Below, piece by piece: positions 24,227 to 35,249 of a stretch of DNA of 64,000 nucleotides (within the stretch, counting starts at the first letter, position 1; every line of letters starts with the position of its first letter). Location: NCBI GenBank assembly GCA_941918925.1, contig OW799236.1:63110485-63174484 (forward strand), read 5' to 3'. Below the pieces are notes generated by a model that was given only the letters and a program-made list of their open reading frames with translations, ran no database searches and was not told the origin of the DNA. The translations under genes and the position numbers were made by a program. Origin of the DNA: Phyto melanocephala. Taxonomy: Eukaryota; Arthropoda; Insecta; Diptera; Rhinophoridae.

Positions 24227-25743
24227 TTTGATTTTTATTTTTTCGAGCAAAAATAAGTTATTTTTTGATTTTTATTTTTTCGAGCAACAAAAAAATTTAT
24301 TTTCTAACAAAATGTACGTGTGCATCAGCTGTTAGCTGCTGACCGCCAATCGCGTCTAACATACGCTCAAGCCATCCTGAATCAACACCAAGAGGAAAAT
24401 GATTTTTTATCAAAAATAATCATGAGTGATGAGGCCCATTTCCATCTTAGCGGGTACGTAAATAAGCAAAATTTACGCTTCTGGGGCACTGAAAATCCGC
24501 GTGTAACCCACGAAGAGCCATTACACCCGCTCAAAGTTACTGTATGGTGTGCTGTTTTCGCTGGAGGAGTCATCGGACCTTTTTTCTTCGAAGACGTCGC
24601 GGGCCAAACGGTTACTGTGAATGGTGAGCCCTACAGAGCAATGATCAACGAGTTCTTTTTGCCGCAACTTGATGAATTGGGATTGGAAAACATGTGGTTC
24701 CAACAGGACGGTGCAACAGCACACACTGCACGTGCCACAACCGATATGCTGAAGGATGCATTTCCCGGGCGCCTAATCTCCCGTTTTGGCGATTTGAACT
24801 GGCCAGCAAGATCGCCTGATTTGACCGCTCCAGACTTCTTTTTGTGGGGCTTTTTGAAGTCGCGGGCTTATGTCAACAAGCCTCAGACTCTTGCAGCTCT
24901 TAAAGACAATATCCGTCAAGAATGTGAGGACGTATCGCCGGAAGTTTTGGCCAAAGTGATGGAAAATGCCATAAAAAGAGCTCAAATGACAATCAACTGT
25001 GGCGGCGGCCATTTACATGACATCATATTCTCGACTTGATGTAAAAAAAATTAAAAGACCAAATAAAAATACTCCACAAGAAGAATCAAAGTTTTTCATT
25101 TTTTTAAAAAATTACAGCCAAAAAACATCAGAAGGTTATTTTTGCGCCACCTTGTATTAAATATTAATTTTAATGTGCATAAAAAATTCCCATGATGATC
25201 ACATTTTTTGTGATTTCTCACATTTTTGTATACTATGTATTCTATATCAATGGTGGGCGCTGGTTTGCCTGAGTTACGAAGTTGTTCAGGATTAAGTAAA
25301 TCATCCTACATGATTGCTGAAAAGTTTTTAAAACAACCTGAAAAATAACATACATACATAAAAAATTAAAATCACATTATAATTAATAATTAAAGACAAT
25401 AGTTGATAACAAAGTTTGAAAAAGAAATAGTTGATAATTTGTAAATACTAAGCAAAACGAATTGATAAAAATGAGAGGAGTTATTAGGAGCTTTTAGAGT
25501 AGTATGTAACGATATTAAACAATCACTGACAATAAATATGAGAAATCACAAATTCGACTACAGTGTTATTATTATTTCTTTCATTATTAAAAACTCGTCT
25601 TTACCGTTACATTTAAATAATATTTAATAATTTTTAATGTTATTTTTGCAAAAAAAAAATAAAAAAATAACTTTTATTTTTGCTCGAAAAAATAAAAATC
25701 AAAAAATAACTTTTGTGTTTGCTCGAAAAAATAAAAATCAAAA
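24227..25743. mobile_element. Inverted-repeat element with duplicated terminal units, carrying a mariner fragment
   Basis: The left arm (24227-24297) contains TTTGATTTTTATTTTTTCGA twice in tandem. The right arm (about 25647-25743) contains its reverse complement, also twice. The arms enclose about 1.35 kb that includes a truncated mariner transposase and AT-rich non-coding DNA (25160-25646). I could not find a convincing target duplication. It may be a foldback element, or a transposon that gained the mariner piece; both are inferences. Confidence 0.65.
24318..25039 (+). pseudogene. Truncated DD41D (rosa-like) mariner transposase
   Basis: This would be a cut-and-paste DNA transposase. About 239 residues remain, starting in the middle of the family pattern at VHQLLAADR; the N-terminal helix-turn-helix domain of roughly 100 residues is missing and no ATG opens the frame. 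The catalytic domain is complete: MSDEAHF (D37), QQDGATAH (D130) and TAPDFFLWG (D172). The last two aspartates are separated by 41 residues, the DD41D spacing of rosa-type mariners described from tephritid flies. No internal stop or frameshift is present, so the loss of the 5' end is the main damage. It lies inside the inverted-repeat element and just after the HINE array. Confidence 0.85.
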
Positions 25744-26342
25744 TTTTGAAAAGCAACATATTTTATGATAGACTAATGTATAAGGATCAATATGGTATAC
25801 TTGAATCCGTTTTACGACATTTACTTCTAAATGCTTTTTTTGCTTTAAAATTCCTAAATAACTGTTATTTTCGGTCCCTGGTTTTGAGTTAAAAACTATT
25901 GAGAAACCTACGCAGGAGACAAAAAACGCAATAAACAAAATGAGCAAAAATATGGCTTTTAACGTTTTCATGAAAGGAGTCAACTCTGAATAACATAACG
26001 TCTTAATAAGTGGGCCAAATATATTTAGAGAAGCGGTGGAAAAATGCACAATACTCGAAAGAAATATAAAAGATAACAGTAATGTTTTTAGAGTTGAAAG
26101 AAGATATGGTAATAGAAGTAATGGACATAGAGGGAATAAAAAATTTTCAATGAATAGTGATTCATTTCACTTCGATAATAGAAATAAAAGGCAAATTATA
26201 ATTATACCCACAATAATGCTCACGGTTATAATAGAAGTCGTAAATACAACTTTAATAACAATAATAGAAATAGATATAGAGTAGATAATTTTGGCAGTAA
26301 TGAAAACAATTTATCTGAAGTGAATTGCAATACAAAAAGGAA
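25744..26342 (+). pseudogene. gag: Gypsy gag remnant (left of HINE insertion)
   Basis: Readable pieces are FMKGVNSE (near 25965), then REAVEKCTILERN (about 26026-26067) and an Asn/Arg/Tyr-rich tail (RYGNRSNGHRGN) after a frame change. These resemble the C-terminal part of gag of 17.6/297-like elements, which bind nucleic acid through basic Asn/Arg-rich tails. Stops and frameshifts break the frame. The tail resumes after the HINE with a short N/R-rich stretch near 26693-26750. The assignment is by pattern; confidence is moderate. Confidence 0.55.
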
Positions 26343-26692
26343 CAAGTAAGAGTGCTATATTCGGCCGTGTCGAATCTTATATACCCTTCACAATGTGTAG
26401 TCAATAACTATAGTTTGTATCATCTCCATCTCATATGAAATAAAAAACATATATCAAAACATTCCCGATTCATTCCCGAATATTTCCAAAAGATTGATAA
26501 CATACACAGATCTGAGGAACATATAGTTGCTTCTTAAAGTTGATTTCAACCAACACACGGACAGATGGGCAGACGGTCAGGGCTTAATCGACTCCTTTAT
26601 TCATAAGCTTTCAGAAAATATATACTTCATGGGGTCGGAAATGAAAATTATAGAAATTACAAACGGAATGACAAAGCTTGTGCAGGGTATAA
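26343..26692 (-). mobile_element. HINE (DINE-1/mini-me type), minus strand, inserted in gypsy gag
   Basis: Read on the minus strand it starts at TTATACCCTGCACAAGC (26692) and passes a core containing CTGAAAGCTTATGAATAAAG and a degenerate short (GTCY)n tract. It ends with CTTCACA...GGGTATATAAGATTCG, the imperfect hairpin TTCGACACGGCCGAA, and GCACTCTTACTTG at 26343. Both ends are present, so this 350-bp copy shows the compact form of the family that makes up the array at 1-24226. Confidence 0.8.
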
Positions 26693-27195
26693 CAATAATT
26701 CCTATAGAGGAAGAAATAGAAATAGTGGTTAGGGATACTAAAAGGGCAGGGTAAAAATAAATGTTATCCTAAGCCAAATTTATACAAAATTTCTATAAAT
26801 ATAGATAATACAATTGCGGTCAGGTGTAAAAGTGTGGGTAGATATCTTAGATTTTTTGATAGATACGGGGGCAGATATATCTATTTGTAAATTAAAAAAT
26901 GTAAAAAAATATTTCGTATTTCGTCACTAAGTGGGATTACTTAGGAAACAACTGAGAATATTGGCACAGTATATGCGAAATTACATTTTGATTTGTGTAT
27001 GTCAAACGGGTATCTGTATACATGCACGTTCACAGGCAATAGTGCCTATTAATATATGTACAGATAGGGAGAGTATTGTATTGAGTATGGAAGTATCCCC
27101 AGGAGTTTTTGTAGGCAACACCATTATACCGGCAACTGGTGTACAACATATAAGATTTGGAGAAGAGAGATTTAGTAGACTACGTCTTTTATAGC
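26693..27195 (+). pseudogene. Gypsy gag end and aspartic protease remnant
   Basis: After the HINE the basic gag tail continues briefly. The sequence LDFLIDTGADISICKL (about 26850-26897) is the active-site motif of a retropepsin, with the D-T-G triad intact. Downstream sequence up to 27194, including VGNTIIPATGV, fits the remainder of protease and linker. Stops precede and follow it. In a working element the protease matures the Gag-Pol polyprotein. Confidence 0.7.
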
Positions 27196-27547
27196 AACAA
27201 CAACAATGTATTAAACAACTCAGAAAAAGTGAGGAAAATTTTGAAAAACCTGAATATTGAATCAGTAGACCCACTATTCAAAGAATCATTAATTGATATA
27301 GTTACAAATTTTAACGATAATTTTCAAGTAGATGGCGATAAGCTAACAGTGAATAATTTCTTAGACAGAAAGTGAAAGTAACGGACTCAACACCAATATA
27401 TATAAAGCCTTATAGATTACAGGAGCCACAAATGAGAAAGATTACTGAGCAGGTTAACAAAATGCTAGAAGAAATCATAGAGCCATCAGTCCATATAACT
27501 CGCCATTATTGGTGATACCAAAGAAATTGGCGAATAATGAATAAGAA
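27196..27547 (+). pseudogene. Gypsy reverse transcriptase N-terminus
   Basis: The segment encodes a pre-RT linker (SEKVRKILKNLNIESVDP) and, after a stop and frame changes, IKPYRLQEPQMRK, NKMLEEII and SPLLVIPKK, the conserved opening of gypsy RTs. The coding then stops abruptly where the Penelope-like element begins. Several in-frame stops make it a pseudogene. Confidence 0.75.
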
Positions 27548-28516
27548 TTGGAGGCCATCAATATACATATAAAATACATAGTAAAATATGTAGATGATCT
27601 CATGACAATTATAAAATATAAAGATAAAGATAAAATTCTTGACGCCTTCAACAAATATCATAATAAATTACAGTTCACCTTCGAAATGGAGAAAAATGGA
27701 AAAATCACATATCTTGACACAATACTTCACAGAATTGACAATAAAATAATTTTTGACTGGTACAAAAAGGAAACAGCATCTGGCAGAATAATCAATTATA
27801 ATTCAACGCAACCAAAATTCCAGATCATTAACACAGCTCGTAATCTCCTCCTTAGAACATTAACTAATAGTGATGAACAATTTCATGAGAAAAATATAAA
27901 ACGTGTAACGGATATTCTTATTAACAATAGTTTTCCGAAAAATCTTATAAAAACGCTAATAAACACAGCAGTTAATGTATAAAGAAACAAAACACCAAAT
28001 TCGAATGCTGAAAATTCTAATAAGATTTTTTGCAGCGTTAACTACATACCTAAACTCACCAATAACAGAAATATAGTAAAAACGATAACAACTGACAAAG
28101 TAAACATTGCATATAAACCTAACAAAACATTAAAGACAATATTCACACAAACAAAAACACCAATAAATAAATTACAACAAAGTAATGTTGTTTATGAAAT
28201 AGGCTGTAATGGAAACGACAAACAAAACTGCGACCGCATTTATATTGGCACAACAAAAAGAACACTAGAAAAAAGAATATTAGAACACAAAAAAGACATA
28301 ACGAAGAAAAAAGAAACAACTGCACTTGCACAACACATATTGGAAACAGGTCACTCAGCGAACTTTGATAATATACGAATTCTTGACAAAGTAAACAAAA
28401 CAGAAAAACGTTACACAGTAGAAAGTCTAAGAATACAACAATATATAAATAAAACAATGAACCATAAGGAAGACACAGATAACATTAGCGCCAGCTACAG
28501 AGCAGTGTTAAATTAA
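27548..28516 (+). pseudogene. Penelope-like RT plus GIY-YIG endonuclease, one in-frame stop
   Basis: The single frame reads KYVDDLMTII (RT catalytic YVDD), FTFEMEKNGKITYLDTILHR, then a thumb-like region. After an in-frame TAA (27980-27982) it continues without shift to the endonuclease: VVYEIGC...CDRIYIGTTKRTLEKRILEHKKD, with the GIY-YIG-type core YEIG/YIG, the arginine and HKKD region, and ends at 28514-28516. PLEs encode exactly this RT/GIY-YIG pair and use it for target-primed retrotransposition. The fingers and palm N-terminus are missing through 5' truncation. Apart from the one stop the frame is intact, so the insertion is younger than the surrounding gypsy. Confidence 0.85.
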
Positions 28517-28702
28517 AAACAGTAATATAATTTAATAAATGTTTTGTTTAAGATTTGTATTGTTTTTAAGATGTTTTTTGTTTAATGTAATTCAATAAAA
28601 TTATAAAAAACATATTTTAATGTAAGTTATTGTATAAATATTTGTAAATGTGATATGTATACATGTAATGTTTTTGTTTTTTTATTTAAATAGACAAAAA
28701 AT

Positions 28703-28745
28703 CCCTTGAAAAAGTCAACAAAAAATTGACGAAACGTCGGGAATA
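28703..28745 (+). ncRNA. Degenerate hammerhead-ribozyme-like segment in PLE 3' region
   Basis: A hairpin GTCAA / TTGAC is preceded by CTTGAAAAA and followed by GAAACGTC. This is the order of a hammerhead core (CUGANGA, stem II, GAAAC). PLE terminal repeats are known to carry hammerhead motifs. The conserved CUGANGA is altered, so activity is doubtful. Confidence 0.35.
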
Positions 28746-28800
28746 AAATGTAACTAAATTGTTTTATTTACATTATAAACGTTAGGCCCTATTAGCTAAT

Positions 28801-29498
28801 AAAAAACAACACGAGAATCGAAGATGTTTTAGACATATTAGGTAGAGCTAAGTATTTTTCTCCACTAGATATGACAAGCTCGTTTCATCAGATAGAGTTA
28901 GATGAACAATCTAGACCACTTACTTCGTTTTCGACACGTAGTGAGCATTGTTAGTTCACCAGATAACCTTTTGGCTTAAAAATATCCTCTAATAGTTTTC
29001 AGAGAATGTTAACAATAGCTCTAAGTGAACTAAGTACAGAAGCATTTTTGTATGTAGATTGTATCATCGTGTTTGGTTGTAGCATAAAGCATCATCACGA
29101 TAACTTATCAAAGGTTTTTAAAAGATTGAGAAAATACAACTTAAAATTGAATACAGCTAAATGTCATTTTATGAAAAGGGAAGTTGTTTACTTAAGACAT
29201 TTTATTACAGATAAGGGAATATGTACCGACCATGGAAAAAATAGTATAATAAAAAACTATCCCGTACCTAAAAACCCTGACGACGCGACGTCAGATGATT
29301 TATAGCCTTTGCAACTATTATCGTCGTTTTGTTAAAAATTTTGCACAAATAGCACGAAATTTAAATGAATTATTAAAGAAAAATATACCTTTCTTATGGG
29401 ATCAAAATTGGCAAGAATCATTCGATACACTCAAGTCAAAATTAATATGCCCACCAATTTTTCAATACCCGAATTTTAAAAAACCTTCTATTTGAATT
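28801..29498 (+). pseudogene. Gypsy reverse transcriptase, central and C-terminal part
   Basis: The pieces in order are GRAKYFSPLDMTSSFHQIEL (RT catalytic D in PLDMTSSF), PFGLK, FLYVDCIIVFG, KYNLKLNTAKCHF, then CNYYRRFVKNFAQIARNLNE and the start of the connection to RNase H. The catalytic YxDD motif reads YVDC, so one of the two essential aspartates is lost. There are in-frame stops near 28951 and 28970 and a frameshift at about 29300. The protein would have been the polymerase of the element; it is clearly dead. Confidence 0.85.
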
Positions 29499-30000
29499 AC
29501 TGATGCATAAAATTTTGCACTTGGGGCAGTCTTATCCCAAGAAGAAATAGGTTCTGATTTACCGATATCATATGCAAGTAAAACATTGTCTAAGCATGAT
29601 TAAAAAAAAAAGTAATAGAAAAGGAACTTTTAGCTATACATTGGGCAATAATTTTTTTTTCGTCTGTACCTTTATGGCAGAAAATTTTACGTAGTTACAG
29701 ACCATCGACCCTTATTTTCCTTATTTTCACATTACAAATCTATCGTCCAAAATGACACGCATTAGATTAGATCTATGCGACTACGATTTAATAATATCAT
29801 ACAAGCAAGGTAAAATGAATACGAACGCAGATGCGTTATCAAGGATAATTGTTGATAGTGATACTTTGAAGGCAATGATTCCCACTGAAAATGAACACAA
29901 GGCGAAGGAAGTTTTGGCTATAACACGTAACATGAAAAGAAACACAAATCGAGAATACGACATTGCTATTGAAAAACCTGATCAACTTTTAATATGAGAA
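29499..30000 (+). pseudogene. Gypsy RNase H domain remnant
   Basis: TDA followed by FALGAVLSQEE (near 29500) is the start of the RNase H fold, followed by ISYASKTLSKHD, VTDHRPLF (near 29695) and, in a further frame, DYDLIISYKQGKMNTNADAL (about 29770-29830), the usual end of gypsy RNase H. Multiple stops and shifts occur. The role would have been removal of RNA from RNA-DNA hybrids. Confidence 0.75.
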
Positions 30001-30034
30001 CGTACGTCGATTTCAGATATTTCATCGATTTCAA

Positions 30035-30609
30035 GTGGAATCTAAATATAGTAAACCTCAACGTTTAATTAATAGTGAAGAAATAGTAATCAGATGTAGT
30101 GAATATCCAAATAACATACAGATGTCTATGGAGAAGCTTCTTACGAAAATGTTATCTCTAGGTATAAAAGAAGATGATAAAATATTTAGAAAAATGCCCA
30201 TGCAAAAATTTAAGGATATGTTCAATAAATTAAAAAAAAGGAAAGAAATTTTTAAAATTTTAATATTTAAAGAGCCAGTAAGAATAACTGACAAGAATTT
30301 ACAGAAGAACCTCATTACGGAGAACCACAATACATCGTTAGGAGGACATCTAGGAGTCAGGAAAGCAACTTTAAAACTTAAACAAAGGTATATATGGGAA
30401 AATTTGGGTAAAATGATTAAGGAATATATATTAAATTGTAATGAACTTAGAATAAATAAGCAAACGGAACATATTAAAGAGAAACTGATTATAACAGATA
30501 TACCAGGAAATAGTTTTGAAACAGTCTCAATAGACACAGTATGTCCTCTTAGATTTTCAAATTTTAACTAAATATATTACAGCTTGTCCGATAGAAACAA
30601 AAGATGATG
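30035..30609 (+). pseudogene. Gypsy integrase N-terminal part, cut by BEL insertion
   Basis: The frame from 30035 holds a linker, then ITENHNTSLGGHLGVRKATL, an HHCC-type zinc finger segment with both histidines. The CxxC reads NCNELRIN, so the second cysteine is missing. The core starts with VSIDTV (first catalytic Asp). The sequence breaks off at 30609 in KDD and is continued at 36735 after the BEL element. Confidence 0.8.
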
Positions 30610-31130
30610 TGTTTATTTACGAAAGGATTTAGTGGGATCAATTCAAACACATAAATTTGAATTGGCACTAAATTGCACAATATTCCTTGCAAGTACCTGG
30701 GACTTGAAGGAAGACGTCAGATTAAAACAAATTGTTTTGCTTACTAAAAAGATGACTGATTGATCTTTATTTTTTACTTTCTTTTATATAAAATTAATTA
30801 AAAATAAAATGCTTAGCTTAAGAATAATAACAAATGAATAATAATATAATAAAATTGCTTATTTAACAGAAAACAAATGACCTAATTTTTAAATGGTGTA
30901 AATGAACTTAATATAAAAATAAAACTACTACACTTTTTATGAGCAATGGTTAATGAACTTAAAATGCTGTGTATGCAGTTGACAAAATAAAATTGAAACA
31001 TAATATTGTGTAAGAAGTTGGTTAATGCAAATAAAATAAAACTAATAAGTACATGTACGAATGTATGTTAGTAAACATTAAATAATAAATTAATAAATAA
31101 ATAAATGTGTGTGTGTGTATGTTCTTAACA
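30610..31130 (-). repeat. BEL 3' LTR (left copy)
   Basis: The 521-bp repeat begins TGTTTATTTACGAAAGG and ends GTATGTTCTTAACA on the + strand. It differs from the other LTR by a few substitutions and small indels, such as an extra TCTTTATT-like segment near 30765, so the insertion is not brand new. A purine-rich GGTGGAGAA (31131-31139, minus strand) adjoins it, fitting a polypurine tract. Confidence 0.9.
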
Positions 31131-31449
31131 TTCTCCACCGCGTTGAACACCGTTCAAGTAATAAATTTAGTGCGGCTAGGGTTGATTGATCGGCTGGTTT
31201 CCGGTTTCTGTCATCTATTGTTGATATTTGTGATCTCAACGCTGGTGTGAGTTGAGGGGTTTTCTTGAATTTTGGACGGATCTTCCAATTTAGTAGGTCA
31301 AGTAAAATAAGAATGCAAATAATAAGCGAGGTGTAGCTAACTGCATGATGATGTTGACTTTTTGAGTTAATGAGTTGTGGTAAATGTTCTAGAGTGGATT
31401 CATTTAATTGTCTTTGTAGAATTTTCAGCTCTTCTAGGTGGACTTTATG

Positions 31450-32581
31450 TTAGGTTGTGTTAGTAGCAGCCAAAACCTTTTCTATTTCCTGTGGTCGACT
31501 TATTGATTCGAGCTGTTTAAGTCTTACATAGGAAATATGTATGCTATTTGATGCTTCATAATGTTCTTGTATTGTTACAAACTTGTTTTTTATTATACAA
31601 TTGAAACCAATTTCCATTATTCCTGCATTTCTGATTGTGATGAGTGTAGTTTCCATCCCACATACCATTGAAGCTTCAATGTCGGTAGAAGTAGCATAGA
31701 TCCATTTATTTGGATGATTCAATTGACTCCAAACTGTTGTTCCTGGGATTCTATGGAGATTGCAATTGGTTGTTGATTGATTATTGAACATGTTGATCTC
31801 ACAGGGATTGGCATTTGCATTTCTTCTGAGTTTCGACTGTTGATTTTTGCAAATATATTCGTCATCTTTGGGTTTGATGCAGTTTGCTAAGTCCTCTGAT
31901 TTAAAAAACATATATTCCTCTCTGTGTGCATCTGTTGCTAGGTATGATGTATCTAGTTTGATAGATATTAAGCTATTATTTTTTATTGTTGGAACTGGTT
32001 ATATTTTGAATAGCTCAAAAACCTGTTGATTGACTAGAGGTATTTTGATTTCGAATATGACTTCATATTTTGTTACAGCGCCCTTGACATTCATAAGCTT
32101 TTATAGTTCAATTAAGTTATCACCTACTATTGGTAGGACCTGTGACGCTGGAAGATTAGCCTTGATAATAGTTATCTCCTCCTTTAGTTGATGGGGCGAC
32201 AATAAAAGAGGGCTTATTTTTTCATTATGAGTATCAGTAAGTACATTAACGATTTCGGCTTCTATTCTCTGTAGATTTATTGCTGTAGTGTCAAGTCCGT
32301 TGACAGAATTCCAACAAGTTGAAGATTGCTCAGTTGAGAAGATTCCTTAGTTAATTCGTTTTTATTTTGCTCAATCATTTCTAAGATTTCTTTTATTTTT
32401 TGTTGTGTATTAGCCTCATCCTGATTGATGACGTTAATGGTTGAATCAATTATAGATTTTTGATTTTTTAAGAGACTAGTTATGTGGCTGTGTTCGATTT
32501 TTGCCTTGTTAATAATCCTTGACATTTCTTCTGCGTAGTCCGCATCAAGAACACCTAAAAGTGAACGCGCAATAGTGCCAA
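31450..32581 (-). pseudogene. BEL env-like section, broken
   Basis: Two open pieces (32277-32525, and 31450-31911 with several cysteines) continue the env-like part that begins near 32821. The first has a long amphipathic, coiled-coil-like stretch; the second a Cys-rich ectodomain-like pattern. Roo-type BEL elements carry such an env-like gene. Stops and frameshifts between the pieces make it non-functional. The assignment follows from position and pattern. Confidence 0.55.
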
Positions 32582-34384
32582 CTATGTTGAATGTTGTTCA
32601 CCAATATGTTGCACATCGCGTATTGTTGTGTTACAGGGCAAAGTTGCTGCAAGGTTTGCAAGCCTACTGACAACGATTTTATTTCTGACAAAAAGGGCGT
32701 TAAGTCGTAATACACTAACATTTTCCATTCCGCTGTATTCAGTTTTCTGAAATTGTGTAATTAGTAAGTTATTGCACTGGATCACAGGCATTAGGAACAG
32801 TGATAAGAATATAGTGAGCATTATCGGATTATTTGACGTCTTGAATCTTTTTGTTGGGATGGTATCTTTTTTATCTTCCCTGGGTAAGGATCGTTCTAGT
32901 GTTGGTTTTATTTCTGTTGAGACTGATTTTTCATTTTCGGGAAATAGTGGAGTCAGTCTGTGAATGGGTCGTTTAAATACCCCTGTTGATGTTTTTACTT
33001 CAGCCAAACTGACAGCACCGTCATCACCAGTGAACACATCTAGCATTCTCCCTAATGGCCACTTCATCGTGGGTATGTTATCTCCTTTAATGATAACCAT
33101 ATCTCCTTTTTTGAGATTGCTCATCTTTTGCTTCCATTTGTGACGTTGTTGAAGTTCATGTAGGTATTCTGTCGACCACCTTTTCCAGAATTGGTGTTTT
33201 ATGTGCGAAATTAGTTTCCAATGAGATATGTTAGATGTCTTAAGAGTCTCTGCTGTGCTGTCTACTTGAGATGTAAGCGCTTCCCCGATGAGAAAATGAC
33301 CCGGTGTCAATGCTTCAAAACTGTCTGGATCGTTTGATAGTGGCGTGAGTGGACGAGAATTCAAAATTGCTTCGATTTCTGTGATAATTGTCTCTAATTC
33401 TTCATGGGTTGGAGGTTTAGTTGACACACTGCGTACCAAGAGATGTTTTGCGGATTTTACTGCAGCTTCCCATAAACCTCCGAAATGCGGTGCTCTTGGT
33501 GGGATAAAATGAAAATGTATGCCCTTAGAGCTGGAAGTTGAGATGATTGCTTCCTTTGCCTTGTCTGAATATATGTTTTCAGATAATTCTGCTAAAGTAT
33601 TTTTTGCTCCGACGAAATTGGTAGCGTTATCACAATATATATTCTGGCAGTGACCACGTCGAGCAATAAACCGTTTGAGAGCTCCAATGGATGATTCAGT
33701 TGATAAGTCAGACATAAGTTCTAAATGAACTGCCTTTGTTGCAAAACAGAAGAACACAGCTACGTAAGTATTGGTTGGTCTTTTACCCCTGATCTTGTAG
33801 TGTACCCTGAATGGGCCACAATAATCTACACCGGAGTTTATAAATGGTCGAGCAGGAGCTACTCTTTGTTCTGGTAAATTTCCCATTACCTGTTGATATA
33901 GTTGTGGTCGAGCTCTAGTGCACCTTACGCATTTTTGAATAACTGATCGTGCTGTTGTCTTTCCTTTAATTGGCCAAAACCGTTGTTTTATTGTGTTTAT
34001 CAGTGCTTGAGCTCCACAGTGCTTGCATTCTTCATGTGTCATTGTAAATAATAGTTTTACTAAAGGGTCGTTATATGGCAATATTATTGCATGCTTTGCA
34101 TCTGGTTGTAGATTGGAATGTTTCAATCTCCCTCCTACCCGAATAATACCGCTCTCATCCAAAAATGGTGATAGACTGCTTATAGAGCTATGACTGTTAA
34201 TTTGCTTACCGCTTTTCAATTGTTTTATTTCGGCAGCAAAATCCGAAGCTTGTATGGCATGAATAATTAGAAGGAGGGAGTCGTCTAGTTCCTTCGCAAC
34301 AGGTGATATATTTTTTGGTCGATGTATATTTGGTCTTCGTGAATTCCTTATGAATCTAAGCACATATGCCAAAATTCTTTGCAA
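32582..34384 (-). pseudogene. BEL/Pao integrase region fused to start of env-like section
   Basis: The 600-residue open frame contains an HHCC-type finger (CKHCGA...CVRCTRARP) and the DDE core: GVDYCGPF, YCDNATNFVGA and FGGLWEAAVKSAKH. All three catalytic acids are present. A C-terminal segment (KKGDMVIIKGDN, PLGRMLDVF) is typical of Pao/BEL integrases. From about residue 522 (32821) a hydrophobic leader MLTIFLSLFLMPVIQC starts the env-like part in the same frame. Integrase would insert the cDNA. The frame itself is intact, but it belongs to the broken pol frame (stops at 34415, 34751, 35036), so it is annotated as part of a pseudogene. Confidence 0.9.
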
Positions 34385-34393
34385 TCTCCTAAA

Positions 34394-35216
34394 TGAATTT
34401 TTGTGTTGAATTCCTTATATGAGATCGATATCCGCCGTTACTATTGCTGCAGTAACTACCTTTTTTAATTCTGTCTTATTTGTGTTAGACATTTGAGTAG
34501 AGAATTTCGCTGGCCACAGTTCTTCTTTTCCATGGAGAAACATTGGACCATGAAACCATAGTCCAGATCTGGCCAGATCCGATGGCTGAAGCCCTCTGGA
34601 TAGAATGTCAGCTGGGTTATCTTTCGATGGTACATGTCTCCATTGTTCTGCTAATGTTGATGTTTGGACAGTTGATACTCTATTAGCTACAAATGTTTTA
34701 TATAAAGATGATTGTGAATTTATCCAGGACAGCACTATTTCAGAATCTGTTCACAAGAACATAGGTTGATTTTGAAGCTTCAAGTCGTTCTTGACTCTGT
34801 TGGCAAGTTGAGCTCCTACTACTGCTCCACATAGCTCTAGTCGAGGTAGTGTTTGTTGTTTCAAAGGAGCTACTCTAGATTTTGCACAAAGCAGACGCAC
34901 AGCTACTCGTCCATCCTTTGTAATAGAACGAATATATGCAGCTGTCCCAAAGGCCTTTTCTGATGCATCTACGAACACATGTAGCTGTGTCTTTTTTGGT
35001 ATCTCTTCATAGAATATATGCCGCGCTATTTTCAATTATTGAGACTTTCTAAATTATTTCGAAATGTTTTCCAAGTAATACAAAACTTCTCGGGTAACGG
35101 ATCATCCCAATCCAATGTGAGTTGCCACAATTGTTGAATAAATATCTTTGCTTTCACAACAATAGGAGCAAGGAGGCCAAGGGGATTGAATATTTTTGCA
35201 AGTTAGGATGTTACTG
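34394..35216 (-). pseudogene. BEL/Pao RT end and RNase H remnant
   Basis: The order on the minus strand is KIFNPLGLLAPI (35150-35216, typical RT end of Pao/BEL), then HVFVDASEKAFGTAAY, LLCAKSRVAPLKQQTLPRLE and TDSEIVLSWINS. The last three provide the D, E and D residues of RNase H, followed by WRHVPSKDNPADILSRG. There are in-frame stops at 35036, 34751 and 34415. It is the continuation of the integrase frame downstream. Confidence 0.85.
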
Positions 35217-35249
35217 TACGTTTCGATATTACTTGAAGTTGATTAATTT

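Larger units (their letters stand above)
27548..28800 (+). mobile_element. 5'-truncated Penelope-like element (PLE)
   Basis: The insertion replaces continuous gypsy RT sequence. It carries the C-terminal half of a PLE reverse transcriptase, a GIY-YIG endonuclease and a 3' section of about 280 bp with a hammerhead-like segment (28703-28745). Gypsy RT resumes near 28801 with INTRIEDVLDILGRAK. Exact borders are uncertain by some tens of bases. Confidence 0.8.

Noticed and set aside
28143..28457. Minus-strand 104-codon frame with hydrophobic Phe/Leu-rich product
   Set aside because: It is the antisense of the GIY-YIG endonuclease. The A-rich coding strand gives Phe/Leu on the other strand.
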